Shown: piece after piece, positions 37,201-46,535 of the stretch | How positions within the stretch are numbered: the first letter of the stretch is position 1 | Layout: every line of letters begins with the position of its first letter | DNA from: Pseudomonadota bacterium | GTDB lineage: Bacteria > Pseudomonadota > Alphaproteobacteria > Acetobacterales > Acetobacteraceae | Reading direction: 5' to 3' | Length of the DNA: 64,000 nucleotides | NCBI GenBank assembly: GCA_021801255.1 | Contig: JAJYYH010000036.1 | Coordinates: 186,001-250,000, forward strand | The notes under the pieces: model-generated | What the model was told of the DNA's origin: nothing | Seen by the model: only the letters and a program-made list of their open reading frames with translations | The model's database searches: none | Program-made: the position numbers and the translations under genes

Positions 37201-37443
37201 ATGAGCGAGACGGTGCTCGACGTCAAGGGGCTGCGCTGCCCGCTGCCGGTGCTGCGGGCCAACCGCGCGCTGCGCGGGCTCAAACCCGGCGCGCGGCTGC
37301 GCGTGCTTGCGACCGATCGCGCCTCGGTCGCCGATTTCCAGGCGTTCTGCCGCGACACCGGCCACGCGCTGCTCGCTTGCAGCGACGAGGCGGGCGTGTT
37401 CAGCTTTCTCATCCGCCGCCGCGCCGAGGAGGGCGGGGCCTGA
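37201..37443 (+). CDS. tusA: TusA-family sulfur carrier protein
   Basis: 80 residues with the family motif LDVKGLRCPLPVLRANRAL; the Cys of CPLP (residue 14) carries the persulfide used in tRNA thiolation or other sulfur transfer. The stop overlaps the start of the next gene (TGATG), so the two are translationally coupled. Other tus genes are not near. Related TusA-like proteins (YeeD/RhdA partners) share the motif, so the exact partner is uncertain. Confidence 0.88.
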   Translation: MSETVLDVKGLRCPLPVLRANRALRGLKPGARLRVLATDRASVADFQAFCRDTGHALLACSDEAGVFSFLIRRRAEEGGA

Positions 37444-38375
37444 TGCCCGTCGCCTTGTTCACCCATCCCGCCTGTCTCGAACACGATCCCGGCGGCTGGC
37501 ACCCGGAATGCCCCGATCGGCTGCGCGCCGTGCTGCGGGCCCTCGAAGCCCCGGAATTCACCGCCCTGTTGCGCGAATTGGCCCCCGCCGCGACCCCGGC
37601 CCAGCTCCTCCGCGTGCATTCCGAGGCCTATGTCACCGCGATCCTCGCGATCCGCCCGCCGCAGGGCGAGACCGTGCCGCTCGACGCCGACACCGTCATG
37701 AGCACGGGTAGCGCCGAAGCGGCACTCCGCGCCGCGGGCGGGGCGGTGGCCGCGGTGGACGCGGTGATGGCGGGCTGGGCGCGGGCCGCCTTCGTCGCGG
37801 TGCGCCCACCCGGCCATCACGCCGAACCAGGCCGCGCCGGGGGATTTTGTCTGTTCAACAACGCCGCCATCGCCGCCGAGCAGGCCCGCGCGCACTGGGG
37901 GCTGAAGCGGATCGCCGTGGTCGATTTCGACGTCCATCACGGCAACGGCACCGAGGCCACCTTTGGCCCCGACCCGGATCTCTTCTATGGCTCGACCCAT
38001 CAATATCCCTGCTATCCCGGCACCGGGGCCGCGACGATGCGGGGCGCCGCCGGCAATATCGTCAACGCGCCGCTGCCCCCGGGCAGTGACGGCGCGGCCT
38101 TCCGTGCCGCCTGGGCGGAAAACATCCTGCCCGCGCTCGACCGCTTCGCCCCGGAACTGCTGATCATCTCGGCCGGGTTCGACGCCCACCACGCCGACCC
38201 GCTCGCCGAACTCCGCCTCGATGTGGCGGATTTCGCCTGGCTCAGCGAACGTCTCGTCGCGAGCGCCGGGAGGCACTGCCAAAATCGTGTCGTCTCGGTG
38301 CTCGAAGGCGGCTATAACCTTGACGTGCTGGCGGCGGCGAGCCGCGCCCATGTGCGGGCCTTGATGCGGAATTGA
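37443..38375 (+). CDS. Histone deacetylase family amidohydrolase
   Basis: Zinc-dependent deacetylase of 310 residues, of the acetoin utilisation / acetylpolyamine amidohydrolase type. Motifs: HPECPDRL near the start, VRPPGHHAEPGRAGGFCLFNNAAI with the charge-relay His pair, the zinc ligands in VVDFDVHHGNGT and SAGFDAHHADPLAEL, and the C-terminal LEGGYNLDVL with the Tyr near the active site. Bacterial substrates may be acetylated proteins, polyamines or other small amides. Starts at ATG 37443, inside the tusA stop. Confidence 0.9.
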   Translation: MPVALFTHPACLEHDPGGWHPECPDRLRAVLRALEAPEFTALLRELAPAATPAQLLRVHSEAYVTAILAIRPPQGETVPLDADTVMSTGSAEAALRAAGGAVAAVDAVMAGWARAAFVAVRPPGHHAEPGRAGGFCLFNNAAIAAEQARAHWGLKRIAVVDFDVHHGNGTEATFGPDPDLFYGSTHQYPCYPGTGAATMRGAAGNIVNAPLPPGSDGAAFRAAWAENILPALDRFAPELLIISAGFDAHHADPLAELRLDVADFAWLSERLVASAGRHCQNRVVSVLEGGYNLDVLAAASRAHVRALMRN

Positions 38376-38416
38376 GGGTTTGAAAACGTCCCGGCGGCGC
38401 CCGACAGGCCGCCATT

Positions 38417-39625
38417 CTACTCCCCGAGCACCGGGCCAAACAGACCCCACGCCCGGCCATCAAAACGCTGCATCTGCAATTGTCGGATCGGGATCACGTC
38501 ATCGGCGCTGGTATTGACGGTGATGCCCGGCAGCAGCATCGGCAGCGCAACCTCGTGCAAGGACAGCGCCTGTTTCATCAGATTGGCCCGCGTCAGATCA
38601 TCGCCGCAGCGCGCGAGCACGATCTCCATGAGTTGCGCCGCGGTGTAGCCGTTCACGTTCATGACATCACCGGGATCCCCCTCGGGATTATACTGCGCCA
38701 TCCAGGTGCGCCAGTCGCGCAAGCCGGGGTCGTTGCGCCAGTGCGGATCGTTGGGATCCTTGAGGAACGAGCCGGTGACGACGCCGACGGCGTTCTCCAG
38801 CCCGGCGGGTTTGAGCACGGCGTTGATGGAATTGGCCACGCTGGGCAGAACGATCAGCGGCTTCCAGCCCAGGGCACCGGCGCGGCGCAGCGCTTGCGCG
38901 GCGAATTTCGGGGTCGCCTCGTCGAAAAACGCATCGGCGCCGGCCTGCTGGAACATCACGACCTGGGAATCGACCGTCGGATCGGTGGTCTCGTACGTCG
39001 CCTCGGCGACAATCTGGCGCGCGTGGTCACCGAGCCCCTGCTTGAAACCGCGCAGATAATCGCGCCCGGCGTCCTCATTCGGGGTCAGCACGGCGATTTT
39101 GGCATTCGGCCGGGTGGCGAGAATATAGCGCGCATAGATGCGTCCCTCCTGCTCGTAGGTCGGCAAAAACCCTGTTGTCCAGGGAAAATGCGCCGGATCG
39201 TTCCAGCGTGTCGCACCGGAGGAAACAAAAAGCTGCGGCACCTTCTTGAGATTGAGATAGCGCTGGACGGCGATATTGGGCGCCGTGCCAACCGAGTTGA
39301 ACAGCGCGAAAACATTTTCCTGCTCGACCAGCGCCCGCGTCACCTCAACCGTTTTAGGCGGGGAATAGCCGTCATCGCGGCTATCAAATACAATTTTCCG
39401 CCCGTTGATGCCGCCGTGCTCATTGAGCATGCGGAAATAGGCGGCCTCGGCGTGGGCAATCGTGCCATAGGCCGAAGCTGGGCCGCTATAGGGCGCGGTG
39501 TTGCCGAGAGTGATTTCCTGAGCGTTCGCGCCGGGGTCGTAGCGCGCACCCTGCACCGCTGGCGCAACGAGCGCCGCCGTGAGCCCAGCGGCAAAACCGA
39601 CGCCCGGCAATTTTGCGGTCATCAT
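38417..39625 (-). CDS. ABC-type branched-chain amino acid-like solute-binding protein
   Basis: Periplasmic LivK-type binding protein of 402 residues with a signal peptide (about 27 residues, cut near VQGA). Seen: ITLGNTAPYSGPASAYGTIAHAEAAYFRMLNEHGGINGRKI, the classic first-lobe pattern, and KTVEVTRALVEQENVFALFNSVG. Last gene of a six-gene operon of acyl-CoA enzymes; no Liv membrane or ATPase genes are present in the window, so it must share a transporter or act alone. Likely ligand: a carboxylic or aromatic acid used by the neighbouring enzymes. ATG 39625 with AAGGACG upstream. Confidence 0.87.
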   Translation of the reverse strand: MMTAKLPGVGFAAGLTAALVAPAVQGARYDPGANAQEITLGNTAPYSGPASAYGTIAHAEAAYFRMLNEHGGINGRKIVFDSRDDGYSPPKTVEVTRALVEQENVFALFNSVGTAPNIAVQRYLNLKKVPQLFVSSGATRWNDPAHFPWTTGFLPTYEQEGRIYARYILATRPNAKIAVLTPNEDAGRDYLRGFKQGLGDHARQIVAEATYETTDPTVDSQVVMFQQAGADAFFDEATPKFAAQALRRAGALGWKPLIVLPSVANSINAVLKPAGLENAVGVVTGSFLKDPNDPHWRNDPGLRDWRTWMAQYNPEGDPGDVMNVNGYTAAQLMEIVLARCGDDLTRANLMKQALSLHEVALPMLLPGITVNTSADDVIPIRQLQMQRFDGRAWGLFGPVLGE

Positions 39626-39635
39626 CGGCGTCCTT

Positions 39636-40781
39636 TCAACGAAGCCCAAGACCACGGGCGATGATGCCGCGTAGAATCTCGCGCGTGCCGCCGCGGATGG
39701 AAAACGACGGCGCGTGCTGGACGAGATGGGCGAGCACGGCGGCGAGGGCATCGGCCGAGCCCGGCGCCGGCTCATCCTCGATCAGCGTGCGCGCGATCTC
39801 GACCACCTCTTGTTCGAAGCTGGTGCCGAGATCTTTCACCAGCGCCGCCTCCACCGCCGGCTCGCGGCCGGCCTGCAGCATGCCCGCGACCGAGCGCGAC
39901 AGCCGGCGCAGTGTCATGACATGTGCGACCAGCCGGCCGAGCGCCATCGCGGCGCGCTCGGAAGGTTCCGCCCCGAGCGCGGCGGTCAATTCCACCATCA
40001 GGCGGAAGGAGGAGAGAAACCGCTCCGGCCCGCTGCGCTCAAAGGCCAATTCCCCGCTCACCTGCCGCCAGCCATCGCCAAGCCCGCCGAGCAGGGATTC
40101 CTCGGGCAAAAACATGTCCTCGAAAATCACTTCGTTGAAATGATGCAAGCCGGCGAGATCGATGATCGGGCGCACGGTGATGCCGGGGGTGCGCAGATCG
40201 ACGATAAACTGGCTGGCGCCGGCGTGGCGGTCCTCGCTTTTCTCGCCGGTGCGGCAAAACAGGATCATGTAGTCGGCGCAATGGGCGTTGGAGGTCCAGA
40301 TCTTGCGGCCATTGACGAGAAACCCACCCTGCACGGGGGCCGCGCGCGTGCGTGCGGCGGCGAGGTCCGAGCCGGAATCGGGCTCGCTCATGCCGATGCA
40401 GAACGAACACTCCCCGGCGGCGATGCGCGGGAGGAAAAAATTTTTCTGTGCCTCGCTGCCATTGCGCAGGATGTTGGGCCCGCTTTGCCGATCGGCGACC
40501 CAGTGCGCGGCCACCGGTGCGCCGGCGGCGAGCATTTCCTCCTGCACGACATAGCGCTCGAGCGCGCTCCGCTCCCGCCCGCCATAGCGCTTCGGCCAGG
40601 TCATGCCGATCCAGCCACGCGCCGCCACCTTGCGGCTGAACGCCGGATCGCGCCCGCCGAGACGCAGCCGATCGGGGGCCGAGACGGGCGGTAGTTCGGC
40701 GGCGAGGAAAGCCCGCACCTCGGCGCGCAGCGCCTCGGCTTCCGGCGCCGGGACGGGGGGCGCGAAGGTCAGCTGGGACAT
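39636..40781 (-). CDS. Acyl-CoA dehydrogenase family protein
   Basis: FAD enzyme of 381 residues that introduces an alpha-beta double bond into an acyl-CoA. FAD-binding segments CSFCIGMSEPDSGSDLA and KIWTSNAHCADYMILFCRT; the C-terminal helix bundle ends PSFSIRGGTREILRGIIARGL, the usual oligomer/FAD contact. It is the full-length active type; a second, shorter homologue is two genes upstream, as in heteromeric dehydrogenases of steroid and terpenoid degradation. It overlaps the CoA ligase gene by 13 bases. Confidence 0.88.
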   Translation of the reverse strand: MSQLTFAPPVPAPEAEALRAEVRAFLAAELPPVSAPDRLRLGGRDPAFSRKVAARGWIGMTWPKRYGGRERSALERYVVQEEMLAAGAPVAAHWVADRQSGPNILRNGSEAQKNFFLPRIAAGECSFCIGMSEPDSGSDLAAARTRAAPVQGGFLVNGRKIWTSNAHCADYMILFCRTGEKSEDRHAGASQFIVDLRTPGITVRPIIDLAGLHHFNEVIFEDMFLPEESLLGGLGDGWRQVSGELAFERSGPERFLSSFRLMVELTAALGAEPSERAAMALGRLVAHVMTLRRLSRSVAGMLQAGREPAVEAALVKDLGTSFEQEVVEIARTLIEDEPAPGSADALAAVLAHLVQHAPSFSIRGGTREILRGIIARGLGLR

Positions 40782-42919
40782 GCTCGATCTCCCTTTTCCG
40801 GCGCATCAGCGAGAATGATCAAGGCATCGGCGATGGTGCAGCCCGCACCGGCGGCATGCACGATCACCGGGTTGAGTTCGACCTCGCGAAGCGCGGGGGG
40901 CGCGGCGGCGGCGAAATCGCCGAGCGCCACGATCAGCCGCGCCAGCGCCTCGCAATCGGCCGTCGGGGCGCCGCGAAACCCGGCGAGCAGCGGCGCACTC
41001 CGCAATTCGCCGATCATCGCGCGCGCCACCGCGATATCGAGCGGAGCGAGGCGGTGGGTGACATCGCGGAACACTTCCGCCATCACCCCGCCAGCGCCGA
41101 GCATCACCACCGGGCCGAACCCCGGATCGCGCACGGCGGAGAGAAGGATCTCGATGCCGGGCAGGGCCATTTTTTCGACCAGCACGCCCGCGATGCGTGC
41201 GCCCGCCGCCCGTCCCGCCGCCAGCAGCAACGCGAAGGCCTCGCCGAGCTCGGCTTCGTCGTTGATGCCGAGCCGCACGCCGCCGATATCGCTTTTGTGC
41301 GGCAGATCGGGCGATTGTAGTTTCAGCGCCAGCGGAAAGCCGATGGCGCGCGCCGCCGCCAGCGCCGCTTCAAGGTTTGCGGCGAGCGCGCGCGGGGCAA
41401 GCGCGAAACCCGCAGCGGCGAGGGCGTCTTTCGCCTGATATTCCGCGAGCGTGCCGGCATGCCCGGCAAGGGCGCGACACGCCGCCGCGGGTAACCGCCG
41501 TGGCGTCGGCGGTACGGGCGCCGGCTTCGGCGGATCGGCGAGGAGGGCGGCCGCGCGCGCCAGCGCCGCGAGATGGGTCAACACCACCGCCCCCGCCTCG
41601 GCCAAACCGGCGCGGGCGAAATCGGAAGGCAGGGTGTAGCTGAACAGCAGCACGGGCTTCGCGCGTCGGGCGAGAAGGGAGGCGAGTTCCGGCGGATCGA
41701 GCGAGAGCCGCGTCTCGCTCGCCGCCGAGATGGCAACCGCGATGAGATCGATCCCGTCCTCTTCCATCAGTTCGGCGATGGTGCGGGTGAGCCCGCCGTG
41801 ATACGCCGCCTGGGCGGTGATATCGACGGGATTGGCGGTGGCGCCGTAGGAGGGGATGAAGCCGCGGATGCGTGCCTGCGTCGCCGGGGAGATCTCCGGC
41901 ATGTCGAGCCCGGCGGCAACCAGGGCATCGGCAAGCCAGGCCCCGGCGCCTCCCGAGACCGTGATGACCCCGGCGCGCCGGCCCGCCGCCCCGGGATTGG
42001 TGGCAAAAGCGGCGGCGAGCGCCACCGCCTCGTCGGGATCGCGCGCGGCGATGACGCCGAGGCTGGCAAACGCCGCGTCATAGGCGGCGCGCCAGCCGGC
42101 GATGCTCGCGGTATGCGACAGGCTCGCGCGTTCCCCAGCCGCGGTCTGCCCGACCTTCACCGCGATGACCTTCTTGCCATTCTCTGCCGCCCGCCGCGCG
42201 GCCGCGCAAAACCCCGCCCCGTCGCGCACGCTCTCGAGAAACAGCAGGATCACCCCGGTTGCCGGATCGGCGGCGAGATGGGCGAAGAAATCGGCCGCCG
42301 TGAGGTCCGCCTCATTGCCGGTGGTGATGACATGGCTGAACGGCAGGCCAAGCGCGCGGCCGCGGTTATAGAGCGCGAAGCCGATACCGCCGCTCTGGGC
42401 GATGATGCCGACGCGGCGCGCCCCGGCGATCACCGGGGCGCGATCGGTCGCGCGATCGGTCGCGGGGCTGAAGGTCGCGGCGACCTGATCGATGGCGTTG
42501 TAAAACCCTTCCGCGTTCGGCCCCGAGATGCGCATGCCGCTCTGGCGCGCCAGCGCCGCGATCTCGGCCTGGATCGCGCGCCGCGCGCCGCCTTCCTCGG
42601 CGAAGCCCGAGGAGATGATCAGCGCGTGCGGAATGCCCAGACCCGCGCACGCCTTGAGCGCCGCCAGCACATGCTCGGCCGGAATGGCGATCAGGGCGAG
42701 ATCGACGGGTGCCGCAATCGCGGCGAGATCGGGATAGCAGCGCAAGCCCGCGATCTCGGCATAGCTCGGATTGACCGGATAGATGCGCCCCGAATAGCCG
42801 TTCTGCCGCAGGTTATGGAGCAGGATGCCACGAATGCGTCCGCGCTCGGGCGAGGCGCCGATGACGGCGATGGATCGCGGGGCGAGAAACCGGGCAAGCG
42901 AGGTTCTGGCGTGATCCAA
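40769..42919 (-). CDS. ADP-forming acetate/acyl-CoA ligase-like protein (fused subunits)
   Basis: 716 residues: an N-terminal CoA-binding Rossmann domain (RSIAVIGASPERGRIRGILLHNL), a succinyl-CoA ligase-like domain with the phospho-His candidate in LSHTASIAGW, and a C-terminal ATP-grasp domain (FPLALKLQSPDLPHKSDIGGVRLG, VLVEKMALPGIEILLSAVRDPGFGPVVMLGAGG). The reaction is acid + ATP + CoA to acyl-CoA + ADP + Pi; the acid is unknown. Starts with a TTG at 42919 (MDHARTSLARFLAPRS). Within the operon it would activate the substrate of the adjacent dehydrogenases. Confidence 0.87.
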   Translation of the reverse strand: MDHARTSLARFLAPRSIAVIGASPERGRIRGILLHNLRQNGYSGRIYPVNPSYAEIAGLRCYPDLAAIAAPVDLALIAIPAEHVLAALKACAGLGIPHALIISSGFAEEGGARRAIQAEIAALARQSGMRISGPNAEGFYNAIDQVAATFSPATDRATDRAPVIAGARRVGIIAQSGGIGFALYNRGRALGLPFSHVITTGNEADLTAADFFAHLAADPATGVILLFLESVRDGAGFCAAARRAAENGKKVIAVKVGQTAAGERASLSHTASIAGWRAAYDAAFASLGVIAARDPDEAVALAAAFATNPGAAGRRAGVITVSGGAGAWLADALVAAGLDMPEISPATQARIRGFIPSYGATANPVDITAQAAYHGGLTRTIAELMEEDGIDLIAVAISAASETRLSLDPPELASLLARRAKPVLLFSYTLPSDFARAGLAEAGAVVLTHLAALARAAALLADPPKPAPVPPTPRRLPAAACRALAGHAGTLAEYQAKDALAAAGFALAPRALAANLEAALAAARAIGFPLALKLQSPDLPHKSDIGGVRLGINDEAELGEAFALLLAAGRAAGARIAGVLVEKMALPGIEILLSAVRDPGFGPVVMLGAGGVMAEVFRDVTHRLAPLDIAVARAMIGELRSAPLLAGFRGAPTADCEALARLIVALGDFAAAAPPALREVELNPVIVHAAGAGCTIADALIILADAPEKGDRACPS

Positions 42920-42941
42920 TGTCTTCGGTCCCTGATGCCGC

Positions 42942-44003
42942 CTAACCCGCCGCGGTGATCATCGCCCAGAGCCCGTCACCGCCCGCGGCAACGGCGGCGC
43001 GGCCGAGACGCTCGGCCCAGTGGGCCTCCTTGCCGAACTCCTCGCGCCACGACCAGAGCCGCCTTGTGGCGTTCTGCAACGCGAATTCGCGGGTGAAACC
43101 GATCGCGCCGTGCACCTGATGAGCCAAGGCGGCAACGCGGCTCGCCGCCTCGCCGGCGCGGAGTTTCGCCGCGGCGATGGCGAGCGGATCCAGCTTTTCA
43201 AACGCCGCCGCCGCCATGTCCGCGGCCGCCGCCGCGCTCGCCGTCTCGCCCGCGAGCATGGCGATATTGTGCTGCACGGCCTGGAATTTGCCGATCGGGC
43301 GGCCGAACTGCACACGCTCGCCGGCATAGCGCAGCGTCATCGCGAGCACGCTTGCCGCGGCCCCGGCGATCTGCTGGGCGCGGAGTGCGGCTCCGGCGGC
43401 GAGCAGGTCGTCGCGTGTGCAGCCGCCTGGCGCCGGGGCAACGTTTTCCGCAACGATCAGGCCGTCGAGGGTCACATCATCGCGCGGCTCGCCCGCGAGA
43501 TTGCGCCCCGCGACGATGCGCTCGGCCGGCACCGCGAGCGCGACCAGCATCGCTTCCCCGTCATGCGTGGTCACCAGCACCAGCGCCGCTGCCTGTCGCG
43601 CCCAGGGCACCCGCCGCACCCGTCCGCCGAGGCGCCAGACGGCGCCCGCGCGTTCGAGCGTGACGGCATCGCGCCGGTCGACCGGCGCGACGGTGAGCGG
43701 ACCCGCGATGGGGGGCAATCCGGCGCGGGCGAGAAAGCGGCGCGCCAGCATGGTCTCGGCGAGCGGGATGGGGGCCGCGAACTGGCCCGCGACGGCGAGC
43801 GCGCCGCAGGCTTCCGCGGCGCCGATCCCCGAGCCGCCGCATTCCTCGGGCACCAGCGCCTCGGTGAAGCCCGCCGCCTCGACCGCGCGCCACAGCGCCT
43901 CCGGCCACACCCCGGCCTCGGCCGCCGCCCCTACCGCCTGATCGCAGAGCGTGCCGAACAGCCGCTCGGCGGAATCCGTCAACAAATCGTGCGCGGCGCT
44001 CAT
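42942..44003 (-). CDS. Acyl-CoA dehydrogenase-like protein, short subunit
   Basis: 353 residues, related to acyl-CoA dehydrogenases but with a divergent N-terminal half (EECGGSGIGAAEACGALAVAGQFAAPIPLAETMLARRFL). The C-terminal half has QFGRPIGKFQAVQHNIAMLAGE and LAHQVHGAIGFTREFALQ, standard for the family. Such proteins often pair with a longer partner to make an alpha2-beta2 enzyme; the partner would be the gene at 39636-40781. Nine bases after the TRAP-type binding-protein gene in the same operon. Confidence 0.84.
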   Translation of the reverse strand: MSAAHDLLTDSAERLFGTLCDQAVGAAAEAGVWPEALWRAVEAAGFTEALVPEECGGSGIGAAEACGALAVAGQFAAPIPLAETMLARRFLARAGLPPIAGPLTVAPVDRRDAVTLERAGAVWRLGGRVRRVPWARQAAALVLVTTHDGEAMLVALAVPAERIVAGRNLAGEPRDDVTLDGLIVAENVAPAPGGCTRDDLLAAGAALRAQQIAGAAASVLAMTLRYAGERVQFGRPIGKFQAVQHNIAMLAGETASAAAAADMAAAAFEKLDPLAIAAAKLRAGEAASRVAALAHQVHGAIGFTREFALQNATRRLWSWREEFGKEAHWAERLGRAAVAAGGDGLWAMITAAG

Positions 44004-44012
44004 CGTGCCCGC

Positions 44013-45041
44013 CTAGGCCAGATGCCGCGTATGGGCTTCGAGAAGCGCCCAGAGGTCATCACCGAATTTCCGTTTCCATCCGGCATAGAAACCGACACGG
44101 GAGAGTTTTTCGCGGAACGGCGCGCGATCGGGCGTGGTGATCGTCATGCCCTCGCTCTGCAATTGCGCGCGGAGCGTCTGCGAGAGCCGCGCGATATCCT
44201 CGCGCCCTTGCAGGGCGGAGGCGTTGAGGTTTCGCGTGACGATCTCCTGGATGTCGGGGGGCAGGCGCTGCCAGGCCGGGCCATTGGCGAGAATCCAGTA
44301 GCCCTCCCACATGTGGCTGGTCAGGGCGATGTATTTCTGCACCTCATAGAGGCGAAAAAACTGGATGATGGGAAGCGCGTTTTCCTGCCCGTCATAGACC
44401 CGCGTCTGGAGCGCGGAATAAACCTCCGACATGTTGATCGCCCCCGGTGACGCGCCGAGCGCCTGCCACAACGAAGTATGCAGGGGCGAGACCGGAACAC
44501 GGAGTTTCAGACCCTCGACATCGGCGAGACCCCGCACGGGCTTCGTCCCCGTGGTCAGTTGGCGAAATCCGTTGTCCCAGATGTTTTCGAAAACATGATG
44601 GCCGGAGGCCAGGATTTTCTGTCGCACGGCGGCTCCGAGCGGGCCGTCGATGGTCGGCCAGACCTCGGCGTAGTCATCGAAGACGAAACCGACATTGGTG
44701 ATCGCGGCGGCCGGAATGAAGGTCGAGAGCACGCCGGCCGGCACGGGCATGAACTCAAGCGCGCCGGCGCGGAGCTGCGAGAGCATCTCGGTGTCGCCGC
44801 CCATCTGGTTATCGGGAAAAATGCTGATTTCGAGCCGCCCCGAACTCTCCTCGCGGATGCGCCTCGCGGCCGCCTCGGCGCGCCGCGTCAGCGGATAATC
44901 GGCCGGCCAGTCGCCGGCGAATTTATAGCTGAATTCGGCGGCGCTGACGGGGCGCGGGCGGAGCGCCGGGGCGGCGAGCGCGATGGCGGCGGCACCGGTG
45001 ACGGCCGCGCGCCGCCCGAGCGCTGGGTGCATGGCGGTCAT
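44013..45041 (-). CDS. TRAP transporter substrate-binding protein (DctP family)
   Basis: 342 residues. The signal region has a twin arginine (GRRAAVTGAAAIALAAPALRP), so Tat export is possible. Typical DctP blocks are present: FPDNQMGGDTEMLSQLRAGALEFM, GLKLRVPVSPLHTSLWQALGASPGAINMSEVYSALQTRVYDGQENAL, with the conserved Arg that binds a carboxylate in LKLRVP. The ligand is therefore probably an organic acid. No dctQ or dctM membrane genes are near. ATG 45041 overlaps the stop of the preceding gene (ATGA). Confidence 0.9.
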   Translation of the reverse strand: MTAMHPALGRRAAVTGAAAIALAAPALRPRPVSAAEFSYKFAGDWPADYPLTRRAEAAARRIREESSGRLEISIFPDNQMGGDTEMLSQLRAGALEFMPVPAGVLSTFIPAAAITNVGFVFDDYAEVWPTIDGPLGAAVRQKILASGHHVFENIWDNGFRQLTTGTKPVRGLADVEGLKLRVPVSPLHTSLWQALGASPGAINMSEVYSALQTRVYDGQENALPIIQFFRLYEVQKYIALTSHMWEGYWILANGPAWQRLPPDIQEIVTRNLNASALQGREDIARLSQTLRAQLQSEGMTITTPDRAPFREKLSRVGFYAGWKRKFGDDLWALLEAHTRHLA

Positions 45042-46402
45042 GGCCGCGCGGGTTCGACATTGGGCGCGCGAAACGCGGCTTCCATCTCGCGGCGAATACG
45101 ATAGGCGGCATCGGCCTCGTCGATCACCACGTCCGACCACGACAGCATCTCCCCCGCCTTCTTCGCGCGCCGCAACGCGATGCCGTGCGCGAGACCGAGC
45201 GGTAGGCCGCCCTGGCGGAGCGACTCCGCGGCGGGCACCTGCTTGCCCCAGACGCAGTAGCCACCTTCGCCATCAAGAATTTCCCCGGCCTTGAGGTCGC
45301 GCTTGGCGGTAGCCACCACATCGGAATGAAAAGCCACGGGCACGCCGGTCGGCTCACCCCGCAGGGCGATGGCGGCCACCGATATGCCGAGTTCCAACCC
45401 GATGAGGTGAGCGGGGCGGAACATCGCCGAATAGCGCGAACTCTGGTCGGGGAAAAAGCGGTATTCCTCGATGCAGTGGCGAACGAATTCGGTTTCGGCC
45501 TTGACCACGACATAGGTGCCGATCTGCAAATGATGCTCGACCGGCCGGCCATCGCGATGGAGCGAGGAGACCACTTCGGTTGTGCCCTCGTGGCTGAGCG
45601 ACCCACCAGCCGCGCGGGGCTTGCAGATTTCCGCAAGCTCATAGCAGGAAGCCGGGGGAAACCCGAGGCCATGGGGTTGCGGCGTCAAGCCGGTCGCGTT
45701 GCACACCGCCGTCATTTCGATCGCCGATTTCGAGCCGTCGATGAAGGAGTTGAACATTTTGGCGTTATTGCCGACCCGCGCCGCCATCTCGGGCGTGATG
45801 CCGAAATTCTGCCATACCGTATCGGGGGTAGAATAATGAAAGCGCGGCAGATAGCGCGTGCCCTTGCCAGCGCTGACCACGGTGAAGCCGGCGGCGCGGG
45901 CCCAATCGACCTGCTCGCAGATGATCGCCGGCTGATCGCCGTAGGCGAGGCTGTAGATCACGCCAGCCGCGTGCGCGCGCCGCGCCAGAAGCGGGCCCGC
46001 CACCACATCCGCCTCCACCGAAACCATGATGACATGGACACCGCAGTCGATCGCCGCGAGACAATGCCGGATCGCCGCGGGCGGATGCCCGGTCGCTTCG
46101 ATCACCACGTCGAGCCCGGCCGTGCGGATCATCGCCTCGGCATCCTCGGTGATGCGGGTTGAGCCATGCCGGCGGGCTTCTGCGAAGCTCGCCGCTGCAT
46201 AGCGCTCAGCCGGCCAGCCCGTACGCTCCAGGGCCTGGCGCGCGCGGGCCGGCGCGAGATCGGCGATCGCCAGAATGTGCAGGCCGGGCGTGAGGCGCGC
46301 CTGGGCGAGGAACATCGCACCGAATTTTCCCGCGCCGATCAGCCCGACCCGCACCGGATTGCCCGCCTCATCCCGCGCTTGCAGCTTGCTCGCCAGATTC
46401 AT
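45038..46402 (-). CDS. NAD(P)-dependent oxidoreductase with C-terminal SAF-like domain
   Basis: 454 residues. The N-terminal half is a Gfo/Idh- or homoserine dehydrogenase-like NAD-binding domain (VRVGLIGAGKFGAMFLAQARLTPG, LDVVIEATGHPPAAIRHCLAAID). The C-terminal part has the SAF pattern VVATAKRDLKAGEILDGEGGYCVWG shared with antifreeze/sialate synthase and altronate-dehydratase-like proteins. The family occurs in catabolic operons; reaction unknown to me. First gene of the six-gene operon that runs to 38417. Confidence 0.72.
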   Translation of the reverse strand: MNLASKLQARDEAGNPVRVGLIGAGKFGAMFLAQARLTPGLHILAIADLAPARARQALERTGWPAERYAAASFAEARRHGSTRITEDAEAMIRTAGLDVVIEATGHPPAAIRHCLAAIDCGVHVIMVSVEADVVAGPLLARRAHAAGVIYSLAYGDQPAIICEQVDWARAAGFTVVSAGKGTRYLPRFHYSTPDTVWQNFGITPEMAARVGNNAKMFNSFIDGSKSAIEMTAVCNATGLTPQPHGLGFPPASCYELAEICKPRAAGGSLSHEGTTEVVSSLHRDGRPVEHHLQIGTYVVVKAETEFVRHCIEEYRFFPDQSSRYSAMFRPAHLIGLELGISVAAIALRGEPTGVPVAFHSDVVATAKRDLKAGEILDGEGGYCVWGKQVPAAESLRQGGLPLGLAHGIALRRAKKAGEMLSWSDVVIDEADAAYRIRREMEAAFRAPNVEPARP

Positions 46403-46535
46403 GGCGCTTCCTCCCCATTTCCTTGACGGCGTCTGGGCGAGACTACCGTCGGATGGGGATGCGGCACAACTGGGCCAGCTGCCCGGCGATTGCAGCGCCC
46501 TGGCTCGCCCAAAACACCCGTCCCGATGGCCACGT

